This document shows, piece by piece, positions 1-7,591 of a DNA stretch of 64,000 bases. The notes beneath the pieces were generated by a model. That model was given only the letters and a program-made list of their open reading frames with translations. It searched no databases and had not been told where the DNA came from. The DNA comes from Dyadobacter luteus (GTDB taxonomy: Bacteria; Bacteroidota; Bacteroidia; Cytophagales; Spirosomataceae), in the NCBI RefSeq assembly GCF_003383615.1, contig NZ_QNUL01000003.1:345312-409311 (forward strand), in the 5' to 3' direction. Within the stretch, counting starts at the first letter, position 1; the number at the start of each line of letters is the position of its first letter. A program made the position numbers and the translations under genes.

Positions 1-54
1 CTCATTGTGAATGGAGAGGAGAAGACAATAATCGAATTCCGATTAGATGTATAA
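1..54 (+). CDS. C-terminal fragment of an unidentified gene
   Basis: Frame 1 is open from the left edge to a TAA at 52-54 and gives 18 codons ending in IIEFRLDV. A hairpin with terminator character follows within ten bases, which supports a real gene end. Too little of the protein is present to name a family. Confidence 0.5.
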   Translation, partial: LIVNGEEKTIIEFRLDV

Positions 55-63
55 ACAAAAATC

Positions 64-95
64 CGGCTGACAATTCTGAAAAGAAAAGTCAGCCG
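64..95. terminator. Bidirectional intrinsic terminator
   Basis: Arms CGGCTGAC (64-71) and GTCAGCCG (88-95) are perfectly complementary and lie between two convergent genes. AT-rich tracts flank both sides. It probably ends both the partial + strand gene and the - strand gene at 117. Confidence 0.7.
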
Positions 96-116
96 AAAAT
101 ATTTACTCTATACGAT

Positions 117-503
117 TCAGGCAGTTGCCATTGTTCTGTTTTCCAAAGCCAACCCCTTGATTCCCTTCAGATTCCTGACCTTTTTTTCGACTACAAGCGT
201 GTCCTCAAACACATAATCGTCTCCTGCTTTCTCCTTAAATTCCTTCAAGGCAGCATTCAATTGTTTCTTTGACAGACCACTGTATACCAATTGCAACAGG
301 ATTGCCTTCTCATTCGACAATCTTTTTAGCTTCCAGTACTTAGGATGATCAGCACCTATAGGAGCACGGAAGGCATGATCGTTCTTTTCCTTTACCAGAA
401 AATCATAATCAATCACAACCTGTCCTGAACTAATGAGGCTTCCTTTCACAACGATTTTTGCCTCTCTGTCTACTGTAAGTTTAAATATTTTTTCGTGTAC
501 CAT
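117..503 (-). CDS. Hypothetical protein, about 128 aa
   Basis: I do not recognise this protein. It is soluble, Lys-rich, and has no signal peptide or membrane segment. The frame opens further upstream with a GTG at 557, but the first ATG at 503 (MVHEKIFKLTVD) is a more natural start. The middle has a pattern of short helices rich in Leu and Lys (about 65-105). It is separated from the methyltransferase pair upstream by a long perfect palindrome at 612-649, so it probably has its own promoter. Function unknown. Confidence 0.6.
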   Translation of the reverse strand: MVHEKIFKLTVDREAKIVVKGSLISSGQVVIDYDFLVKEKNDHAFRAPIGADHPKYWKLKRLSNEKAILLQLVYSGLSKKQLNAALKEFKEKAGDDYVFEDTLVVEKKVRNLKGIKGLALENRTMATA

Positions 504-611
504 TTCTGCATAAATTTTATCCTGTGTGCTATAATTCCGTGCTGGAGTAAAACCCACTCTTCTTCACGGGTATTAATACAAAAATTTATACCCAAGGTAA
601 CAATCAAAAGC

Positions 612-649
612 ATAAAAGTTCGAATATTTATAAATATTCGAACTTTTAT
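612..649. repeat. 38-bp perfect palindrome (terminator or operator)
   Basis: The arm ATAAAAGTTCGAATATTTA (612-630) is followed without spacer by its exact reverse complement (631-649). The A-tract at one end and T-tract at the other resemble a bidirectional intrinsic terminator for the methyltransferase gene ending at 687. The stem is AT-rich and has no spacer, so an operator for the gene at 503 is also possible. Confidence 0.75.
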
Positions 650-686
650 TATACAATATTTAGTAAACGGCAAATGATCTGGATGC

Positions 687-1415
687 TCACCCCATCTGAT
701 CAGTCATTTTTCCTGACTTCTTCAGATAACGCACATAGAAATAAACTATACCCAGAATCACCAGCGCAGTCGCAAAAATATAGAGCCTCTGCTCTTCATC
801 CGGTACTATTTGAGGATATTTAAAAAGCAAAATTGCCACGATCCCGACAAGCCAGACCATTAGCGTATTGTATTCTTTCAACAACCAGCGTTTGTAATTG
901 AATCGCATCTGGTTCATGGTGGCACCTATCCCACCAAACCGGATCAGCCAGCGGTTAACCCGACTACAGTACTGATCAAAATCCGACCCGAATTTGTTAC
1001 GCAAAAAATTCTCCTCAGCTAACACAATCGCCTGATAAATAAAGAGAAACAACGGAATGATAATTCCTACATAGATCAGAGAATTCGAAAGTACACCCAC
1101 GCCCAGCAGCATCAGAATATTACCCACATACAGCGGATTACGGCAATGATTAAATATTCCTTCTGTAACGAGCTTCTCAGCGTATACCTTTTTATCACGC
1201 CCGCCCCGAATGATATACGCCAACCCAATGGTTATTCCGCGTATAATTTCTCCTGAGAAGGTAATTACCAGACCCAATATGATAGGAATTAGATAATAGT
1301 TTGGGCCAAATGCTTCTTGCGTGAACAGTGGAGCAGAAGGTAAGAAAAGCAATAAGTAAAGAAAAATGAAGAGTGTGTTCCTGTATTTGAAAAAGAAATT
1401 ACCGATTGAAATCAT
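687..1415 (-). CDS. ICMT/PEMT-type membrane methyltransferase
   Basis: A 242-residue integral membrane protein with about five hydrophobic segments. The region around residues 85-155 carries the isoprenylcysteine carboxyl methyltransferase / phospholipid methyltransferase signature: a CRNPLYVGN motif followed by EENFLRNKFG and a DQYCSRVNRW segment. Members of this family methylate membrane-embedded substrates (prenyl-cysteine, phosphatidylethanolamine or quinone-like lipids) using S-adenosylmethionine. Which substrate is used here cannot be read from sequence. The start codon overlaps the stop of the CmoA-like gene by four bases (ATGA), so the two are translationally coupled and probably work together. 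Confidence 0.8.
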   Translation of the reverse strand: MISIGNFFFKYRNTLFIFLYLLLFLPSAPLFTQEAFGPNYYLIPIILGLVITFSGEIIRGITIGLAYIIRGGRDKKVYAEKLVTEGIFNHCRNPLYVGNILMLLGVGVLSNSLIYVGIIIPLFLFIYQAIVLAEENFLRNKFGSDFDQYCSRVNRWLIRFGGIGATMNQMRFNYKRWLLKEYNTLMVWLVGIVAILLFKYPQIVPDEEQRLYIFATALVILGIVYFYVRYLKKSGKMTDQMG

Positions 1416-2167
1416 GATTTTTTATGAGCTATCATTCCCGAAAAATTATACCATTTGAAGAAAGTTTCGCAATCTCCGAAACCTGCCTCTTTAAGCAGTA
1501 ACAGGTTCTCTGACAACTTATAGGGTATCAGTACATTTTCAAGCGCCTCCCGTTTCTGCGAAATCTCCATTTCGCTGTAATGATTTCGTCTCTTGTAATT
1601 ATAGTAGTACTTTATAAAGTCACGGTTGAAAACAGTACTCTCGGCGAGCACCTTTTCTACAAGTAGCAATACACCACCCGGATTCAATCCTTCATAAATA
1701 TTCCGAAGCAGGCGCTCCCTGTAGAGCGGTCGTACAAATTGCATGGTGAGACAAAGGATTACCACAGAGGCATTTTTAATGGGAAGTTGCTCATGCAAAT
1801 CACCCACAACAAGATCATACGGACGCACAAAACCAGCCTCTTTGAGCTTTTTATCACACTTATCCAGCATTTCTGTAGACTCATCAATACCGATGAATCG
1901 TACGTCGGAAGGAATAAGCTTATCAACCTCTATCATGGTCGTTCCTGTAGAACACCCCAAATCATAAACGAAGCTCCCTTCTTTAACATGGTCAGCAGCA
2001 ATCTCCGCCAACATTCTCTGCGTTTCATTGTAAAACGGTACCGACCGGCTCACCATGTCGTCAAAAACGGTGACAACCTTTGTACTGAATTTGAAATCTG
2101 AAACTTTTGTAATCTCTTCATTAAAAACCAAATCCCTTCCTCCCTGTTCCACATCCTCTGTAATCAT
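1412..2167 (-). CDS. cmoA: CmoA-like carboxy-SAM synthase
   Basis: A class I SAM-dependent enzyme that aligns by eye along its length with E. coli CmoA: RSVPFYNE near the N terminus, the SAM-binding VYDLGCSTG, FIGIDES, LTMQFV, EGLNPGG, and the distinctive YSEMEISQKREALENV segment, whose Arg helps recognise the carboxylate in CmoA. CmoA makes carboxy-S-adenosylmethionine from SAM and prephenate; in enterobacteria CmoB then uses it to modify tRNA wobble uridine. The frame opens with TTG at 2197, but the ATG at 2167 (MITEDVEQ) is the better start. No cmoB is present in the window; the coupled neighbour is a membrane methyltransferase. Confidence 0.8.
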   Translation of the reverse strand: MITEDVEQGGRDLVFNEEITKVSDFKFSTKVVTVFDDMVSRSVPFYNETQRMLAEIAADHVKEGSFVYDLGCSTGTTMIEVDKLIPSDVRFIGIDESTEMLDKCDKKLKEAGFVRPYDLVVGDLHEQLPIKNASVVILCLTMQFVRPLYRERLLRNIYEGLNPGGVLLLVEKVLAESTVFNRDFIKYYYNYKRRNHYSEMEISQKREALENVLIPYKLSENLLLLKEAGFGDCETFFKWYNFSGMIAHKKS

Positions 2168-2648
2168 AATTGAGTAATTTAAAGTTAGGTACGTCAATAC
2201 TTTTCGCTTGTCTGATCCGGGCTGTTCCTAAGCCAGATATACCGGATTATTATACAGTACGCAGAATAAGCGGGAAAGGTATTAAAAAAACCTTAGAATT
2301 TCTGAAAGATCAGAAAAATTGGAACTATTGAAAAAGAGTTCAAATACCAAATAAATTAAATATTACAATACGATTTACATCCATTTAAGACAGTTTTTGG
2401 CTATCGTACCTAAATTTCAAAATTCTTAACATTAAGGAAATATAGTAACGATGTTGTGTAAGCGCTGGAATCTGCAAGTAGGATGGTTGGATTTCTCACA
2501 AAATTATATATTTCCCTCCATATCAGATACTGGTAACGTTGAAGCACAATATTCTTCAATAAACCAAAAGCAGAACTCGATACAATTAACTAAGACTGAC
2601 CATTACACACAATTAAAGTTTTGAAACATCAGTAGAGATAAAAAAGAA
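2168..2648. other. Gene-free stretch upstream of cmoA
   Basis: AT-rich DNA with no convincing reading frame, RNA gene or long repeat. It must hold the promoter for the cmoA/methyltransferase pair. I could not pick out a clear -7/-33 element. Confidence 0.5.
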
Positions 2649-2680
2649 AAGGCCGACTGCATTTGTGTGCAACCGGCCTT
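2649..2680 (-). terminator. Intrinsic terminator of the sphingolipid cluster
   Basis: Arms AAGGCCG (2649-2655) and CGGCCTT (2674-2680) enclose a smaller TGCA/TGCA helix. On the - strand the hairpin is followed by a T-rich run (complement of 2640-2650). It lies 22 bases after the stop of the fatty acid hydroxylase gene and marks the end of the long - strand cluster. Confidence 0.75.
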
Positions 2681-2701
2681 AGCCCGCTATTTTATCTTTG
2701 A

Positions 2702-3313
2702 TCAGTAATCCGATCCGAATATCTTGTCCCAAAAATTTGAACTGACTCCAAATCCCTTTTCACTATCCGAATAATGGTGTACCATATGATGTTTTTTGAG
2801 CTTCTTCCAAAATTCATTTTTGAAACTGGCATGATGCAGCGCATAATGTGTCATGTCATAGAAAAGGTAACCCGTTATAAATCCCGAAAAAAAAGCAGCT
2901 AATGGGAATTCAGTGAAAAACAAACTAAACAAAAAGTAGAATCCCGTAGCAAGCGGAATGCTTACAGAAGGAGGCATTACCAGTCTCATAGCATCGTTGG
3001 GATAATCGTGATGTACACCATGAAAGATAAAATGTATGCGTTCCATAAGTTTACCTTTAGGAGTAAAATGGAACACAAAGCGGTGCATCACGTATTCTGT
3101 CAGCGACCAGATGAAAAGTCCTCCCGAATAATAGGCTGCGAATGAAAGCAGCGACATCTTACCGGGAAACAGAGCGCTCCATGAGAAATAGCCGATTACC
3201 GGTATAAAAATAAAAAGTGGAACGCTGTAATGGACTTTGGAAAGGGGTTCAAGAAAGTTGCTCTTGAACATTCTTGTGGACTCACGCGAGTTCGAGACAT
3301 AATTTTTAGCCAT
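2702..3313 (-). CDS. Fatty acid 2-hydroxylase (Scs7/FA2H type)
   Basis: A 203-residue membrane protein of the fatty acid hydroxylase superfamily with hydrophobic segments near 30-48, 55-72 and 118-155. The di-iron histidine clusters are all present: H77/H82, H94/H98/H101/H102, H156/H160/H161 and H175/H179/H180. The stretches around HGVHH, RLVMPP, YALHH and GFGVSSNFWDKIFG resemble yeast Scs7 and animal FA2H, which 2-hydroxylate the N-acyl chain of ceramides. The N-terminal cytochrome b5 domain of the eukaryotic enzymes is missing. It is the last gene of the sphingolipid cluster, one base after the DUF4833 gene. Inferred role: 2-hydroxylation of ceramide fatty acids. Confidence 0.85.
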   Translation of the reverse strand: MAKNYVSNSRESTRMFKSNFLEPLSKVHYSVPLFIFIPVIGYFSWSALFPGKMSLLSFAAYYSGGLFIWSLTEYVMHRFVFHFTPKGKLMERIHFIFHGVHHDYPNDAMRLVMPPSVSIPLATGFYFLFSLFFTEFPLAAFFSGFITGYLFYDMTHYALHHASFKNEFWKKLKKHHMVHHYSDSEKGFGVSSNFWDKIFGSDY

Positions 3314-3314
3314 G

Positions 3315-3893
3315 TCAGGATGGTTTTATGCGTTGTACAATAGTTTTGCCGGTTGCGATTTCAGTTCCTTTTAATTCAATATAAAGTACATTCGGAGACC
3401 AGAAAGTCCCGCCATCAATGCGTATAAACACACGGCTCAGAATACATTTTCTGGTACCTATGTCAGCGTAAACATGGTATTTATTCTTACTGTCCTTTCT
3501 GAGATACAAAGGCAACTTCGAATAAGCGACAGATCTTAATTCAAAATCTCCGTTACCAATTGACTTTGAGTTGATTCCGTAGGCAAATTTACGTTGAAGA
3601 TAATTCAGATCTTTACGACCTCCCCCTTCGGGATAACGTATCCAAAAGGTACTAACGGGATCTTTTTCTTTCACCTGACCCTGTGCATCCCTGTTCAGCT
3701 CATACACAATTGTGTTCGTATTAGGATCCCGCTGTATGTAGAATAACAGACCCGGAACCTCGCGACCCGGAACCGGAAAAGTGTCAGGATCTGCCAGACT
3801 CCCCTTCTCAACCGATTTGTCTAAGTTTGTTCCTTTAAAAGAAAAAAGGAACGGTATCAAACTGATTATTAATATGCTGATGACGTATTTCAT
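3315..3893 (-). CDS. DUF4833-type exported protein
   Basis: A 192-residue protein with an N-terminal hydrophobic segment (residues 3-18) that looks like a signal peptide or anchor. The body, with FPVPGREVPGLLFYIQR, NTNTIVYELN and STFWIRYPEGG, matches my memory of DUF4833, a Bacteroidota family of unknown function. It sits 11 bases after the PfkB kinase and one base before the hydroxylase, so it is cotranscribed with sphingolipid genes. The body appears to be a periplasmic beta-rich domain. No catalytic motif is apparent; a role in handling the lipid outside the inner membrane is only a guess. Confidence 0.65.
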   Translation of the reverse strand: MKYVISILIISLIPFLFSFKGTNLDKSVEKGSLADPDTFPVPGREVPGLLFYIQRDPNTNTIVYELNRDAQGQVKEKDPVSTFWIRYPEGGGRKDLNYLQRKFAYGINSKSIGNGDFELRSVAYSKLPLYLRKDSKNKYHVYADIGTRKCILSRVFIRIDGGTFWSPNVLYIELKGTEIATGKTIVQRIKPS

Positions 3894-3904
3894 AAAAAAC
3901 AGCC

Positions 3905-4816
3905 TTACTTTTCTTCGGCACTCACACTCGTAATGTACGGGGTATAAGAACCCTGATTAATAATTGCTTCCACTTCTTCAATTCCATGGGTAAACGGCCC
4001 GGAGACCGCAATGTTTAACGTAGCCATAGCTGCCCCATATTCTCCGGACTGCTGGATAGACGCCCCCTGTATACGTTTCATAAGATAACCCGCCATGTAG
4101 GTATCTCCACAGCCGGTTGCATCCACGATTGCAGCTGGTTCATAAGCAGGAATGGTATGGAAAATTCCATCTCTGTATACAACCGAGCCTTTACTTCCCA
4201 AAGTGATAATCACCTCTTTCACACCCATCTCAGCCAGAATTTTGGCTCCATCCTCAACATCAGCGGTACCGGTTACAGCCTGCATCTCAAACTCATTGGC
4301 TTTCAGGTAAGTGATGTATGGCATGGCTTCGTTCTTGTCTGCCCAATCCGTATAGTACACTTTTTTGTCTTTGACATAGCGCAGGAAACCCTGGATGTCC
4401 AGTGATACTTCTCCTTTTGACGCCAAATGTTTTATAAGCGCAACGGAGATATCGTCCGACAGCAATGGTCCAAGATGGAACACTTTCGCATTGATGTCCG
4501 GCATCTGCGGAACATCAAAAGATGCTGCAGTATGCAGTACATTTTGCTCACGGTGATCCTGATTCTGACTATAGATGTTCTCAAAGTGAACTGTAAACTC
4601 ACTGAAAAGCGCATGCACTTCTATATCAGACTCACGTAAAGCATCTACTATATGGGCCTCTTCGCTGCTCAGTGCAGTCACGAGGGTATAATTCAGATCG
4701 AAGTTCTGTATCGCTTTTGAGAAGTAAAATGAGGTACCCCCCGGCATAAATTTAACAGATTGGGTTGTCACTACTTTATCCAGCGTGATGTGCCCTATGG
4801 TACAGATATCGTACAT
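3905..4816 (-). CDS. PfkB-family sugar/polyol kinase
   Basis: A 303-residue ribokinase-fold kinase. The N-terminal PfkB signature is MPGGTSFYFSKAI (about 24-36) and the C-terminal ATP/catalytic signature is DATGCGDTYMAGY with the base Asp at D238. This family phosphorylates hydroxyls of sugars, nucleosides or polyols; plant myo-inositol kinase belongs to the same superfamily. Lying in a cluster with a nucleotidyltransferase and a CDP-alcohol transferase, it is a good candidate for making the phosphorylated head-group alcohol. The substrate (inositol, glycerol-like polyol or sugar) is not determined by sequence alone. Confidence 0.8.
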   Translation of the reverse strand: MYDICTIGHITLDKVVTTQSVKFMPGGTSFYFSKAIQNFDLNYTLVTALSSEEAHIVDALRESDIEVHALFSEFTVHFENIYSQNQDHREQNVLHTAASFDVPQMPDINAKVFHLGPLLSDDISVALIKHLASKGEVSLDIQGFLRYVKDKKVYYTDWADKNEAMPYITYLKANEFEMQAVTGTADVEDGAKILAEMGVKEVIITLGSKGSVVYRDGIFHTIPAYEPAAIVDATGCGDTYMAGYLMKRIQGASIQQSGEYGAAMATLNIAVSGPFTHGIEEVEAIINQGSYTPYITSVSAEEK

Positions 4817-4864
4817 TTTATTACTGGTTTAGTCCGGCCGGTTTCGATAAACCAGCATCACAGA

Positions 4865-5581
4865 TTACTTATTCAACTGATTTATTATACCCGGAACCTG
4901 ACTGAAATCCTTAATTTCAGCATCTGCCTGGTACGGTCCTTCATGATTGACGGTGGTATCTTCCCATCCCGCCACATTGATCCAAATCGCCTTGCAACCT
5001 ATTGTTTTGGCCGGCACAATGTCTTTGGTGAAAGAATCACCGATAACCACACATTCCTCAGGTTTCAATCCCAGTGCTTCAACACCGAGCTGATAGATTT
5101 TAGGATCAGGCTTACGCACTTTCACCACAGCCGACTCTACAATTTCCTGAAAGAAAGATTCGATTTCAAACACTTCCAGCACACGATTGATATTCCCGTA
5201 AAAATTGGAAACCAGAATAACAGGATACTGGCTGGCCAGCTCTTGCAGAACAGGTTTTGCCTTTCTTACTGTCTCCAATGCAAAGTCGTTACACTCCTTC
5301 GCAATTGCTTTAATAAGCTCTGCAGGTAACTCCGAACCATTATCCTTCAGGAATTGAAACTGTTGTTCAACCTTCAATTCAAGCGTGTCATAAAAGGAAT
5401 GCGAGGGTTTGATAATAGGGTTAATCGCCAGCGAACGTTCTCCAAATGAATAGGCTTTGGAAAACTCTTCCTTTGTAATCCCTGATTCAAACTTCTGATA
5501 GGCGCTCCACAAAACCGAACCCCAATGCAGACCGTTTGTATCTATCGTCCCACCGTAATCTATCAATACTCCTTTTATCAT
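4865..5581 (-). CDS. HAD-superfamily hydrolase with variant motif I
   Basis: A 238-residue HAD hydrolase with an alpha-helical cap. Motif I is D8-Y-G-G-T-I-D, motif II is the LVSNFYG region, motif III Lys is in VRKPDPKIY and motif IV is VIGDSFTKDI. The usual second Asp of motif I (D-x-D) is Gly here, confirmed by codons GAT TAC GGT GGG. That Asp is the general acid/base in most HAD phosphatases, so the reaction may be atypical, although D-x-G-G-T members are known. Its gene starts 3 bases after the membrane protein gene. It could dephosphorylate a head-group intermediate. Confidence 0.8.
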   Translation of the reverse strand: MIKGVLIDYGGTIDTNGLHWGSVLWSAYQKFESGITKEEFSKAYSFGERSLAINPIIKPSHSFYDTLELKVEQQFQFLKDNGSELPAELIKAIAKECNDFALETVRKAKPVLQELASQYPVILVSNFYGNINRVLEVFEIESFFQEIVESAVVKVRKPDPKIYQLGVEALGLKPEECVVIGDSFTKDIVPAKTIGCKAIWINVAGWEDTTVNHEGPYQADAEIKDFSQVPGIINQLNK

Positions 5582-5584
5582 AAC

Positions 5585-6631
5585 CTATTTATTTGCCGCA
5601 ATTGAATGCGCATAACTTAATTCATTTTCTTCGGTCGCCTCTTTTGAAGAACCTTTTCTGTTGATCAGCGCCAGACCAATCAGGATCCAGACAATCTCTC
5701 TGATACGCATCACCACACCTATGAAGATACCTGCAGAAGCCGCCATACCTACACTGCTGAGCGCCATCGCCAAACCTCCTTCGCGGGTCCCGAGTTGCAT
5801 CGGGAAGAAGAATACAAGATTGGCAAACAAAGATGATCCGGAACTGATTACCAACGATTCCATCACAGACATATCCAGGCCGATTGCTACCGCAGTAAAA
5901 TAGATTTCTGCACATCCTACCACTCTCGCAGCAAACTCCAGAAACAACGACCAGTAAAATCTTGGTTTTCTGTCTGCATACAAAATCCTGATCTGATTGT
6001 CGATTTCAAGCAGAGATTCTGCCTTTTCTTCACCAAAAGCACGTGCTTTTTTTCCAACGAACGGAAGTTTTCCCAGCAAGTTAATTGTACTGACAGTAAA
6101 TCCTTTGCGATAAACCCGGATGAACCAATAACCCAAAAGCAAACTTGTGATCAGCATAAATCCACATCCGGCCAGAATCATGCTATTGACCGGAATAAAA
6201 GCCAGGATCAGCAGAATTGAAACTAACCAAAACAAAACATGGGAAAACATATGCATCAGGCTGTACAAAAGTACCGACGATGTTGCTTTATTGATTCCGA
6301 GCGTCTGTTTCAGCTCCATGATGCGGTAGGGTTCTCCACCCAGCGCAACAAAAGGGGTAATATAGTTAATGGCGTATCCACTGATCGTCAATCTTAGAAC
6401 AGACCAGAAAGACATATTGCTCTCCGGCAAACCAGGCTCCTGAATAATCGCTTTAAAAGCATAAGCATTTAAAACGTAGATCAATAGCCAACTTCCGATA
6501 ACAGGGACAAACCATATTCCGGTTTTCTGAATATTTTCCCATATAGATTCCACCCCGATGCCATAAATCATATAGCCGAGTGTCATAACCCCTATGAGCA
6601 GAAATACCGCCTTATATATTTTAGACCCCAT
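5585..6631 (-). CDS. LPG_synthase_TM / UPF0104 membrane protein
   Basis: A 348-residue polytopic membrane protein with roughly eight hydrophobic segments. The family signature is visible in the conserved Pro/Gly/Glu patch PFVALGGEPYR (about 95-106) and in FFPMQLGTREGGLAM near residues 274-289. The family includes the lipid-flipping half of MprF and many orphan proteins encoded beside lipid and glycan synthesis genes. The start overlaps the end of the CDP-alcohol transferase gene by 11 bases. Its most likely role is moving the finished or intermediate lipid across the inner membrane; this is inferred from family and context. Confidence 0.75.
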   Translation of the reverse strand: MGSKIYKAVFLLIGVMTLGYMIYGIGVESIWENIQKTGIWFVPVIGSWLLIYVLNAYAFKAIIQEPGLPESNMSFWSVLRLTISGYAINYITPFVALGGEPYRIMELKQTLGINKATSSVLLYSLMHMFSHVLFWLVSILLILAFIPVNSMILAGCGFMLITSLLLGYWFIRVYRKGFTVSTINLLGKLPFVGKKARAFGEEKAESLLEIDNQIRILYADRKPRFYWSLFLEFAARVVGCAEIYFTAVAIGLDMSVMESLVISSGSSLFANLVFFFPMQLGTREGGLAMALSSVGMAASAGIFIGVVMRIREIVWILIGLALINRKGSSKEATEENELSYAHSIAANK

Positions 6632-7586
6632 ATTCTGTACCAGTAGTAATCTTTTTATAAAAATGATTGCTCACTTGTTCCTGTTTCAAACACATGTAGA
6701 TCAGGATCGGATTCAGGACAAAAATGTCGAAGAAGAAGTAAATCCAAGCTTGGTCCAGAAACAACCACAGGAATAAAAACAGAACCCTTGTGTTAAACTG
6801 GATAATATTGGTATACTTCATCAAAGGTTTGTTCATTGCCCGGAAATCGATGATCAGATTCTGAGGTAAACCCATTTTAAATTTCTCTCTGACAACAGCA
6901 AGTAACTTCTGCAGCTTTGGAGAGAAGAATTCCTGCTGTTTGGTATAATTCAGATACGTGCGCGCCACCAGCTTCATTCCGAAATCTTTCGACCAGGTCA
7001 GCTGATCGTACTCGCGTTGCAGATCACGGCTGTTATCCAGTTCACTTCCGGAAGTCCCTTTGATAAAGAATAAATGAACATTTCTGTAATAATCTGCCAT
7101 GGCCGACTGCACCACGTGAGAAGCTCCTGCTAACACACCCGGAATCCAGATCAGCGCTGTCCAGCCTTCTTCCATGCTCCGAAGACAGATGGCAATATGG
7201 ATCGATATAAACCAGAAATCCCCTGCAGCTCCGTCAAGAATCCGGCCAAGTCTGCTTTTGTTATTCGTCAAACGGGCCAACTGCCCATCGGCACTATCCA
7301 GCGAATTGGCAAACACTAGGGAAAGCATTCCCATTACATTCACCCAAATGTCCTGACTGTAAAAGAGAATACCGGCGGCAACACCAAAGAAAATACTGAT
7401 GATTGTTACCGTATTAGGCGTCATTCCGATTTTGGCACAAAACAGTGCTATCTGATACCCAATAGGCCGATAGAACCAAATATCAATTTTCTCTTCCGTA
7501 TCATTCGACTTCAGTGAACTTTCAAATGCTGAAACGTCCTGCGCTTTCGCCGTCACTACGGTATCGTCTTTAAATGTGTTATCCAT
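6621..7586 (-). CDS. CDP-alcohol phosphotransferase with variant motif
   Basis: A membrane enzyme of about 321 residues using the ATG at 7586 (MDNTFKDD); the frame extends further upstream inside the preceding gene but that is unlikely to be used. The CDP-alcohol phosphotransferase motif is D97-S-A-D100-G-Q-L-A-R105 with G114 and D118, then D123. The last interval is D-x4-D instead of the canonical D-x3-D (residue 122 is Gly). The family joins a CDP-activated alcohol or lipid to a hydroxyl acceptor, releasing CMP. With a nucleotidyltransferase next door, this one may use a CDP-polyol and ceramide or diacylglycerol; that is inference. A long C-terminal extension with two hydrophobic segments follows the core. 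Confidence 0.85.
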   Translation of the reverse strand: MDNTFKDDTVVTAKAQDVSAFESSLKSNDTEEKIDIWFYRPIGYQIALFCAKIGMTPNTVTIISIFFGVAAGILFYSQDIWVNVMGMLSLVFANSLDSADGQLARLTNNKSRLGRILDGAAGDFWFISIHIAICLRSMEEGWTALIWIPGVLAGASHVVQSAMADYYRNVHLFFIKGTSGSELDNSRDLQREYDQLTWSKDFGMKLVARTYLNYTKQQEFFSPKLQKLLAVVREKFKMGLPQNLIIDFRAMNKPLMKYTNIIQFNTRVLFLFLWLFLDQAWIYFFFDIFVLNPILIYMCLKQEQVSNHFYKKITTGTEYGV

Positions 7587-7591
7587 CCGGA

